Assembly (NCBI RefSeq): GCF_016918505.1
Contig: NZ_JAFFPZ010000001.1
Location: 248,001 to 312,000 of the forward strand
Source of the DNA: Desulforhopalus vacuolatus
GTDB lineage: Bacteria > Desulfobacterota > Desulfobulbia > Desulfobulbales > Desulfocapsaceae
Length of the DNA: 64,000 nucleotides
Direction: 5' to 3'
Part shown: positions 53,164 through 60,631 of the stretch, piece after piece
Layout: every line of letters starts with the position of its first letter
How positions within the stretch are numbered: the stretch's first letter is position 1
Translations under genes and position numbers: made by a program
Notes under the pieces: model-generated
What the model was told of the DNA's origin: nothing
What the model saw: only the letters and a program-made list of their open reading frames with translations
The model's database searches: none

Positions 53164-55029
53164 TTATTTTACAACCCGGCTGAGCAATTTGTAGTTACGC
53201 TCCACCATCTTCAGCGGATCAATCTGCAGTCCAGCCTGGATCATGGCGTTATCGCAAATCTGCCAGGTAATCTGCCGGGCAAACTCATCATCACTGCCCT
53301 GCAGTTCGGCGAGTTTTTTGATCAGTGGATTATCGGCATTGATTTCCATTTTTTTCTTACTCGCCTCCGTCCCCGGCAGGCCGTGCTCCCGACGACCGGC
53401 AGCCATGATACGTTCCATGGAAGAGGTCATGTAACTGTCGGGATTTACAATCATCGCCGGTGCATCCACCAGCCGTGTAGAGATGGTCACCTCGGAGACA
53501 GCATCTTTCAGCAACTCCTGCATCCATGTCAGCAGGCCGTCGAGCTCTTTGTTCTCAGGTTTCTCTGCCTCATCCTTCTTCTCGTCTTCTTTTTTATCAA
53601 GGGAAAGGTCGGCCCGCTCAGCAGAAACGAGTTTTTTACTGTCAAACTCACCGAGATGATTAAGCGCAAAGTCGTCGATAGGCTCAAGGGTGTAGATAAT
53701 TTCAATATCCTTCTTCCTGAACAGTTCCACGTACGGTCCAGCCTCAATTGCAGCCCGGCTCGGTCCGTTGATAAAATAGATTTCCTCCTGATCGGGTTGC
53801 ATCCGGTTTACGTAATCAGTCAGCGATACCATCTTGCCAGCTTCGGATTTGGAGGACTCAAAACGCAGCAGCTTACCCAGCTCCTTCTGATATTCAAAGT
53901 CAGAAGTAGCGCCCTCTTTAATGAAAATCCCGAAGACATCCCAGAACTTCTCATATTTCTCCGGCTCTTTTGCAGCCAGTTCATCAAGAGACTTGAGGAA
54001 GCGCCTGGTAATAACCCTGCGCAGTTTGGCTACAAGGGCGTTATCCTGGAGAGCCTGGCGGGAGATATTAAGCGGCAGATCTTCACTGTCCACAATCCCT
54101 TTGAGGAAACGCAGCCACTCCGGCAGGATGTTTTTACTGTGCTGATCAATGAGAATACGCTGACAATAGAGGTTAACACCCGGCTCCATCTTGCCGAAAC
54201 CCATACTCTCGAAATTCTCTTGCGGGACGAAGAGCAGCGCGTTGATCGCCAGCGGGGCGTCAGCAGAAAAATGCAGGCGTGTGAGCGGATCATTGCCGGC
54301 ATTAGCGATAAACTTGTAGAATTTATTATACTCTTCATCGGTGATCTCGCTGTGACTTTTAGTCCACAGAGCCTGAACGGTGTTCACCACCTCTCCATCG
54401 AGCTTCACTGGATAAGGAACAAAGGAGGAGTATTGTTTGATTACCGATTCAATCTTCCACTTCTGGGAATAATCTTTAGCCTCCTCCTTGAGATCAATGA
54501 TAATCTTCGTCCCGCGATGCAGCCCTTCCACCTCCGTGAGAGTATAGGAACCGGCACCCTCGGAAACCCACTCATTACCGGTGCTTTCATCCCAGCTGCG
54601 GGAAAGCACCCGCACTTTTTTCCCGGCCATAAAGACAGAATAGAAGCCGACACCAAACTGTCCGATCAGGCTGACGTCTTTTTTCGCCGCCTCCATAAGT
54701 TCTTCCAGATAGGCGTTGGATCCGGAATGAGCAATGGTGCCAAGGTTACTCTCAAGCTCCTCGTGGGTCATACCGATCCCGGTATCGGAAATGGTCAGGG
54801 TATTGGCCTTGTCGTCCACTTCAACGGTAATTTCAAGGGGCAGGTCGGCATCAAAGGGATCAGTGACGGTAAGGGCGGTGTGACGGAACTTCTCAAGGGC
54901 ATCGGCAGCATTGGAAATCAGCTCACGGACAAAAACATCCTTCTCGGTGTAGAGTGAGTTTATGACGATATCAAGCAGCTTGCGCGTTTCCGATTGGAAT
55001 TCAAAGGTCTGAGTTTTGTTTTCTGTCAT
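53164..55029 (-). CDS. htpG: Molecular chaperone HtpG (Hsp90)
   Basis: A 621-residue Hsp90. The ATPase domain has FVRELISNAADALEKFR, ISDTGIGMT, GQFGVGFYSVFMAG and GTKIIIDLKEE. The middle domain has NISRQALQDN near residue 345, with the catalytic arginine. The C-terminal dimer domain follows a charged linker near 475-495. AAGGAG precedes the ATG. It stands alone between the BamE-like gene and hemG. No CIRCE or sigma32-type box was recognised. Confidence 0.98.
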   Translation of the reverse strand: MTENKTQTFEFQSETRKLLDIVINSLYTEKDVFVRELISNAADALEKFRHTALTVTDPFDADLPLEITVEVDDKANTLTISDTGIGMTHEELESNLGTIAHSGSNAYLEELMEAAKKDVSLIGQFGVGFYSVFMAGKKVRVLSRSWDESTGNEWVSEGAGSYTLTEVEGLHRGTKIIIDLKEEAKDYSQKWKIESVIKQYSSFVPYPVKLDGEVVNTVQALWTKSHSEITDEEYNKFYKFIANAGNDPLTRLHFSADAPLAINALLFVPQENFESMGFGKMEPGVNLYCQRILIDQHSKNILPEWLRFLKGIVDSEDLPLNISRQALQDNALVAKLRRVITRRFLKSLDELAAKEPEKYEKFWDVFGIFIKEGATSDFEYQKELGKLLRFESSKSEAGKMVSLTDYVNRMQPDQEEIYFINGPSRAAIEAGPYVELFRKKDIEIIYTLEPIDDFALNHLGEFDSKKLVSAERADLSLDKKEDEKKDEAEKPENKELDGLLTWMQELLKDAVSEVTISTRLVDAPAMIVNPDSYMTSSMERIMAAGRREHGLPGTEASKKKMEINADNPLIKKLAELQGSDDEFARQITWQICDNAMIQAGLQIDPLKMVERNYKLLSRVVK

Positions 55030-55302
55030 GATTTTTACTCCTTTTCTTCAATAAATCAGGGGAAAGGGAAGCCTTCCCGGCATCCCCGCATAGGTGTCAA
55101 TTTCGACCGGAAATGTTAATCATACAACACTTTGTGTCAAGATATTGGTAACTTCTCAAAAACTCGTGGCAAACAAAAAATATTTAAGAACAAAGAGTTC
55201 ATCAAAATTAAAATGGAAAGAGCGGAAAAAGGGAGACAGAAGATCTCCCGCTGTACAGGAAGAAAATTATGGATATAATTGCGGCTGGTAATATTTACAT
55301 GA

Positions 55303-55452
55303 GGGTACCTTGAAACAACCTGCATTCGTTTACATTCAAGGCACAGGAGGGAATGTACCCGTCTGTAACTTTGACATCGGAGCCTGGCCTTCCCTCCGAG
55401 GATATTTAAAAAAAACTGTAACCAGGAAGACGGGCAATTATTCGATGTTCCC
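55303..55452. repeat. Dispersed repeat family A, copy 7
   Basis: 150 bp with left end GGGTACCTTGAAACAACC and a partly decayed right end TTCGATGTTCCC. Flanks are ATGA (55299-55302) and GTGA (55453-55456), three of four bases alike. It is upstream of hemG. Confidence 0.9.
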
Positions 55453-55523
55453 GTGAACCTCACCGCCGACGGTGCCGGACACATCAGCTCTGACGCCATA
55501 ACTCTGAAAACGGAGATTCTTTG

Positions 55524-56909
55524 ATGAACGATCTGCAGACCCTGATTGTCGGGGGTGGCCTCTCCGGCCTCACCCTCGCCCATACCCTCCGCACCCGCGA
55601 GCCGCAGCATCGTCTGCTGGTGCTGGAGAAGGAGGCTCAGACCGGCGGAGTGATCCACAGCTTCACTGAAGATGGGGTAATTGCCGAGCCCGGCCCCCAC
55701 GGTTTTCTTGACAACTGTGCCGAATCACGCCAGCTGCTTAAGGAGACTGGTCTTGAGGATGAATGCCTGCGTGCCTCTTTGAAGGATTTTGTCCGTTACG
55801 TGTATCACAATGGCACCTTGAAGTGCATTCCCCAGAACCCGCTGAAAATCCTGCGGGCACCGCTCATCTCACCGTGGGCAAAACTGCGGGTCGCCGGTGA
55901 GTTTTTTACCAGAGCCCTGCCCGGAGAACCTTCAGTGGCGGAGTGGGCCGAGCACCATTTTGGCCCGGCCCTGCTTCCTTACCTTGATGCAGCCCTCACC
56001 GGTACCTGGGCGGGAGATATTGAGCGACTCTCTATCGACAGTGTAATGCCGGGAGTGCGTGCTCTGGAAAAAAAGCACGGTTCAATACTTCGCGGCCTGC
56101 TGACAAAGATGAAAGCGGCAAAGAAGGCAGGTGGGGAAAAACGCGGGCTGCCAGCCATGACCAGCTTTCCGCAGGGGATGGGACATCTCGTGACACGGCT
56201 CGCCGATGAGCTGAAAGCAGGTGAAAATCTCCTCTGCAATTGTCCGATTACCGCCATCTCCGGACAGGAGGGACGCTGGCTGGTGCAATGCGACGGAAGA
56301 AGTTTCTCCGCCGACAACCTCATCCTCGCCCTGCCGGTCAACGCGGCGCTACACCTGCTCGCCCCCCTGGATACGCCCCCAATACCATCAATTCCAGAGG
56401 CAGATCTCTTCAATATTGCCATGACTTTCCCCGCTGAGACCCCTGTCCCTCCCGGATTTGGCTTCCTCATCCCGGAGCAGGAGGGAAAATTCATCCTCGG
56501 TTGCCTCTTCTCCTCTAATATGTTTCCCGGCCGTGCCCCGCAGGGCATGCAGCTTGTAGAAGTTCTGGTCGGGGGACGCCGTCATCCCGGGCGGGTACAG
56601 CTGCCGCCGGAGGAACTGCAGGCGAAGGCCATTGCCGACCTGCAGGAAATTCTCGGTTTCACCACTCCGCCCACCTGGGTGAAGATAATGCAGGGTGGAC
56701 GTATTCCTCAGCTTGAAGAGGGCAGCCCCGCCCTCCTTCGCTGGCAGAGAGATCTTCCACGTCGTCACCCCGGGCTGCATACCTGCGGTTTCGGCTGGGG
56801 CGGAATCGGCATCAACGATATGATAAAAGAGAGTGTGCGTGTAGCGGAGACGATTCTCGCCGGAAGTAACGGGAAAAGTACAGTTGAGGTAAAACCGATC
56901 TATTTTTGA
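55524..56909 (+). CDS. hemY: Protoporphyrinogen oxidase (HemY/HemG-type flavoprotein)
   Basis: A 461-residue flavoprotein oxidase of the HemY/PPOX type. The FAD motif is IVGGGLSGLTLAHTL, followed by VLEKEAQTGGVIHS and GPHGFL. The C-terminal FAD segment is GFGWGGIGINDMIKES. The enzyme oxidises protoporphyrinogen IX to protoporphyrin IX before iron insertion. Related amine-oxidase-fold enzymes exist (coproporphyrinogen oxidases of the HemY group), so the exact porphyrin substrate is not fixed. The ATG at 55524 has GGAG eight bases upstream. Confidence 0.85.
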   Translation: MNDLQTLIVGGGLSGLTLAHTLRTREPQHRLLVLEKEAQTGGVIHSFTEDGVIAEPGPHGFLDNCAESRQLLKETGLEDECLRASLKDFVRYVYHNGTLKCIPQNPLKILRAPLISPWAKLRVAGEFFTRALPGEPSVAEWAEHHFGPALLPYLDAALTGTWAGDIERLSIDSVMPGVRALEKKHGSILRGLLTKMKAAKKAGGEKRGLPAMTSFPQGMGHLVTRLADELKAGENLLCNCPITAISGQEGRWLVQCDGRSFSADNLILALPVNAALHLLAPLDTPPIPSIPEADLFNIAMTFPAETPVPPGFGFLIPEQEGKFILGCLFSSNMFPGRAPQGMQLVEVLVGGRRHPGRVQLPPEELQAKAIADLQEILGFTTPPTWVKIMQGGRIPQLEEGSPALLRWQRDLPRRHPGLHTCGFGWGGIGINDMIKESVRVAETILAGSNGKSTVEVKPIYF

Positions 56910-56976
56910 GATAAGGGTACCCATCCCAGAATCCAAAGTGTTCGTATGAAACGGACAGGGCTTTGCAGAAAACAAC

Positions 56977-57015
56977 CAAAAGAGGCCTGTGGAAAAATTC
57001 CACAGGCCTCTTTTC
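56977..57015. terminator. Bidirectional terminator between hemY and dnaA
   Basis: AGAGGCCTGTGGAA and TTCCACAGGCCTCT form a perfect 14-bp stem with a 3-base loop, with A residues before and T residues after. It can serve hemY on the plus strand and dnaA on the minus strand, which converge here. Confidence 0.93.
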
Positions 57016-57048
57016 ATTTCACAGGTTACCTCACAAAATATGCCTCGC

Positions 57049-58377
57049 TCACATCTGTGTCACCTTGTCACTGAGCATCTGGACCTGGGCGTTGACAGCG
57101 GTGTCACGGCGAACGCGATCGGTCACCACTTTAATGGAGTGCATTACCGTGGAGTGGTCCCGGTTGAAGCAGCGGCCGATATTAACCAGCGACTCCTCAG
57201 TGTGCTTGCGGGCAAGATACATGGCAACCTGCCGCGGAACACAGACATTTCTCTTGCGTGACTTCGACTGCAGAGCCTCAACACTCACCTTGAACTGACT
57301 GCTCACCAGTTCGCTGATCATCGGTGCAGTAAGCACCGACTCTGTGTAACCGACAACCTGCGCGACCACCGAGCGCACCATCTCAACATTCACCCCTCCG
57401 CGACTCATCCGCGTCATCATCTTCAAACTGCGCAGGGCAGACTCAATGCGTCGCACGTCACCGCGAATATGTGTGCCGAGATAATCAACAGAATCGGCAT
57501 CAAGGATAAGATTCTCCAGCCCGGCCTTCTTCTCAATTATGGCACAGCGGGTGGAAGTATCCGGAGCCTTCATCGGAGTGACAATTCCAGAGGTCATCCG
57601 CGAACAGAATTCACTGTCGATATCCTTCAAATCCCTCGGGGCGGCGTTGGAAGTAAAGACAACCCGTTTGCCCGATTTAATCAGACTGTCGAGGACGTCG
57701 TTGAGCTCCTCCTGAGTCTTGTTTTTTCCCGTAAGTGTATGGATATCCTCGACCAGAAGAATATCACAGTTATCCATATACTTGGCCTTAAAATCGTCCA
57801 TGGTCCGGTTATGAATTCCGCGCACCATCTCTGCAGCAAACTGTTTGGCCGTGAGATAATGCAGGCGGGTCAACGGCGACTCCATCCAGATTTTATGAGC
57901 CACAGCGTGAGTGAGATGACTCTTGCCGAGACCGGTAGCACTGTGGAGATAGAGACAGATACCGGCGAGACTGTCGCCATCAGTCATGGACTCACATGCC
58001 GACTCTGCCATCATATTGCTTTCCCCGACCATGAACTGATCGAAAGTATATTTTGGGTTAAGGGAACGCAGCCGGCTGTTATTTTCCGGTACCAGGGGCA
58101 GTCGTTTCTGATACGGGGAAGTACTTTTCTTCGGAGCGGCACGATGAACCGCCTCACGCAACACCAGTTCACCATTTTTTACACCGGCTTCTGCCAGCAG
58201 GGATTTCACAACAGCTGCAAAGTGACGCTCAACATAGGCACTGATAAATTTATCAGGACTCTCCAGCACAAGGCGACGACCATCAAATGATGTAAAACTG
58301 AGCGGTTCCAGCCAAAGCTGGTAAATACTTTCCGAGACTCGACTGCGCAGGCCCTGCTGGATTTTTTTCCAAACCAT
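57049..58377 (-). CDS. dnaA: Chromosomal replication initiator DnaA
   Basis: A 442-residue DnaA. Domain I covers about 1-75, and the AAA+ core has SATGLGKSHLTHAV (Walker A near 146-154), ILLVEDIHTL (Walker B), and SNAAPRDL (sensor 1). Domain IV has RCFNRDHSTVMHSI, the DnaA-box recognition signature (F.RDHTTV in most). The Walker A lead residues SAT differ from the usual GG.. form. GGAAGG precedes the ATG. dnaN and recF are not adjacent. An AT-rich region with DnaA boxes lies upstream. Confidence 0.97.
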   Translation of the reverse strand: MVWKKIQQGLRSRVSESIYQLWLEPLSFTSFDGRRLVLESPDKFISAYVERHFAAVVKSLLAEAGVKNGELVLREAVHRAAPKKSTSPYQKRLPLVPENNSRLRSLNPKYTFDQFMVGESNMMAESACESMTDGDSLAGICLYLHSATGLGKSHLTHAVAHKIWMESPLTRLHYLTAKQFAAEMVRGIHNRTMDDFKAKYMDNCDILLVEDIHTLTGKNKTQEELNDVLDSLIKSGKRVVFTSNAAPRDLKDIDSEFCSRMTSGIVTPMKAPDTSTRCAIIEKKAGLENLILDADSVDYLGTHIRGDVRRIESALRSLKMMTRMSRGGVNVEMVRSVVAQVVGYTESVLTAPMISELVSSQFKVSVEALQSKSRKRNVCVPRQVAMYLARKHTEESLVNIGRCFNRDHSTVMHSIKVVTDRVRRDTAVNAQVQMLSDKVTQM

Positions 58378-58802
58378 CTAAATTCCTTCCTCTCTTCTTA
58401 ATCCCAAATTACAGAAACACCACTTGCCTCTGCTCTGCACCTTTTTTCTGTCCGGCAGGATATGATCGGACCGCGAGCAAATTCGGTAGAAACGGGTACA
58501 TGACAGAAAAAACACCGCCCCCATCCTGCGAACACAATCCTCCGGAAACAGAGCAGACTACTTCTGCAAAATATGCAGCGTCTCTGCAAATATACTATAG
58601 TTTCCCCAAACAGGAACCAGATCCCTGCACCGAAGTACAAAAATTTCAGCTTTCCCTGTCAGAAACCTGTCCCCGAAATTTTCCCCTGGGGAGGAACTGC
58701 CTCTACAGTACTGGCTCTCATTTCAACTGCATCTTTTTTACGAAACTTCACGGATGGTATCCAGCTCTTCTCCCCGATGACCCAGAAGGGAAAACTGCAA
58801 CA
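58378..58802. other. Leader and intergenic region upstream of dnaA
   Basis: The region between the dnaA start and repeat A copy 8. Open frames on both strands (for example 58500-58814, plus) run into the repeat and show no domain, so none is called. A dnaA promoter is expected but not identified with certainty. Confidence 0.4.
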
Positions 58803-58950
58803 GGGTACCTTTAAACAGCCTGCATTCGTTCCTCTTCGAGGCACAGGAGAAAATGTACCCGCCTGTAACTTTGATATCGGAGTCTGGCGTGTATTTCCGA
58901 GGATAAATTTTTACTGTAACAAAGAAGATGGGCAATTATTCAAGGGACCC
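58803..58950. repeat. Dispersed repeat family A, copy 8
   Basis: 148 bp with left end GGGTACCTTTAAACAGCC and right end TTCAAGGGACCC. It is flanked by AACA on both sides (58799-58802 and 58951-58954), a clean 4-bp duplication. It lies between dnaA and the possible origin. Confidence 0.92.
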
Positions 58951-58989
58951 AACAGTCTTGAGCCCCTGCGACTCCACCCTGACGGGTGT

Positions 58990-59400
58990 TGACTCTGTGG
59001 AGAACAACTGCAGAGTAGACTGCCATGCGCAACATACCTGCGAGTAAACCTCACCTGATGGTTTCCGTCAAAGATGGTTTCCCCCCTTTTACCCCACTTC
59101 TGCCAGGCCGGGAAGTCGCTGCTAAAAACATCGTATATTCATAATTTTACGACAATGAGATGTGCTTATCTCCTGATTTTACGAAAGAAACCGGTCGCCC
59201 CCCCCACACATCGTGTTAATTCACCCAGTTACAGAGTTTTCCACAAAATTATCCACAAAATTCGTACAGCCTTAAATTCCATATATCTCAAAATTAATGT
59301 TTTTATCTTTATATTACACAATATTACTCAAATATGTTTACGGAAACAGCGTGAATACAAGAAGATGAGTTCCTGCATATTTTCATACGTTTTTCCTGCA
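58990..59400. other. Possible chromosomal origin region (oriC candidate)
   Basis: A canonical DnaA box TTATCCACA is at 59249-59257, a near-match TTTTCCACA at 59237-59245, and an inverted near-match (TGTGGAGAA) at 58996-59004. Directly after the first two boxes, 59270-59340 is strongly AT-rich (ATATATCTCAAAATTAATG and similar), as expected for an unwinding element. It lies upstream of dnaA and carries no gene. Few boxes are visible, so an origin is plausible but unproved. Confidence 0.5.
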
Positions 59401-59429
59401 GACTCATCGTTACAATGCAAGCTGAAATT

Positions 59430-60206
59430 TCATCTTTTTTCCAGTGGTGTCCGGCCAAGAGTCAGGGAAAAAACCTCACAAGCACCCGATTTAACTAATG
59501 TTTTACTGCATTCCTCAAGGGTGGCTCCTGTGGTATAGATATCATCAACAAGACAAACCCGTTTATTTAGAAGAAGTTCTGGTTGACGAATACAGAACAT
59601 ATTCCGCAAGTTTTTGGCACGTTTCCGGCGATCCAGCGTACTCTGAGGAGGGGTGTTTTTTGTTCTTTCAAGAAGTTTTACGACAATTTTATCATTATCA
59701 TACCCGAAAAAGCCTTGAGCCAGCAACAAAGACTGGTTATAACCCCTCTTCTGCAGGCGTTTTTTATGCAGTGGCACAGGAACAATAAAGTCACATTCAG
59801 CAAATCCCTCCGGCACCCTCTCTCCGGCAAGTTCCAGTATAACCTTAAGCACCTCCAGTCTGCGTTGAAACTTGAATTTGAGAATAATCCGGCGCAAGGT
59901 CTCATTATACACGAAGAGAGAACGACAGAGGGTAAAGGACGGCCGAGTATGCAGACAGTTCCCGCAGAGATTTCCCGCCCCGGTTCCCTGTGGCATTTCC
60001 CTGCCGCAGATTCGACAAAGAGGTTTCCGCAGAGGGAGGATCCTTTCGAGACAGGAATCGCAAAGGTCCACCGCCTGCCCGCCACGCTCCAGCAGAGGCC
60101 GACCACAGACGACACATCGCCGGGGCAGCAGGATCTCTGCGGCTCCAGCGACAAGCGCCGCTCCCCTCCGGTTTGCTCCGTACAACATGCGCTGCAGTCT
60201 GTTCAC
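59430..60206 (-). CDS. ComF family protein (phosphoribosyltransferase-like)
   Basis: A 258-residue ComF/GntX-type protein. The N-terminal double zinc ribbon has CVVCGRPLL, CDSCLERI, CRICGREM and CGNCLH. The C-terminal phosphoribosyltransferase domain has VPVPLHKKRLQKRGYNQS and the PRPP motif VCLVDDIYTTGATLEEC. In competent bacteria ComF helps single-stranded DNA uptake; in others the role is unclear. The GTG start at 60206 has GGGGAGAGA directly upstream. Confidence 0.92.
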   Translation of the reverse strand: MNRLQRMLYGANRRGAALVAGAAEILLPRRCVVCGRPLLERGGQAVDLCDSCLERILPLRKPLCRICGREMPQGTGAGNLCGNCLHTRPSFTLCRSLFVYNETLRRIILKFKFQRRLEVLKVILELAGERVPEGFAECDFIVPVPLHKKRLQKRGYNQSLLLAQGFFGYDNDKIVVKLLERTKNTPPQSTLDRRKRAKNLRNMFCIRQPELLLNKRVCLVDDIYTTGATLEECSKTLVKSGACEVFSLTLGRTPLEKR

Positions 60207-60631
60207 TCTCTCTCCCCTTTATCGTTAAAATTCACGGATATAAATTTTTCAACAAATCAGCCTGAGCCGATTGCAATTCCGCGCAAACATGGCATAATAA
60301 GGTATTTTCAGGTGTCCTGGATCTATCCGGTGTGAGAAATAAGTCATGCAGAAAGACTTTTTTCCATGATCTTTCGCAGAGATATTTCTCCTCAGCAATC
60401 ACACTCCGGGTTTCTGTACTTTCTTCCGACAGCTCTCTTTATATCAGTCTCGTTTTTCATCGGCAATATATCGGGATGTTGACGGTTTTTCTTTAAGGAA
60501 CCGCACTCCGGTCCCCTTGATTTTACATGGGCGTCCAGCATCATTCTCGCTTCTGCAACCTTTCAGTACTCTGCAGAAGCAGCCGGTTGAGAGAAAATGA
60601 TACGACCTCCCGCAAGCAGAGGAACTCACCA
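60207..60631. other. Divergent intergenic region comF / bamA
   Basis: This 425-bp region lies between the divergent starts of comF and bamA. It carries no repeat copy. The bamA frame is open from 60527, but residues before 60632 look non-coding. No convincing promoter pair was picked out. Confidence 0.4.

Noticed and set aside
56915-56922. GGGTACCC after hemY, possibly two fused family A ends left by excision
   Set aside because: Only eight bases match, it is a simple palindrome, and the flanks (ATAA and ATCC) do not form a duplication.
58500-58814. 104-codon open frame upstream of dnaA
   Set aside because: It ends in repeat A copy 8; no domain, no ribosome site and no conserved pattern.
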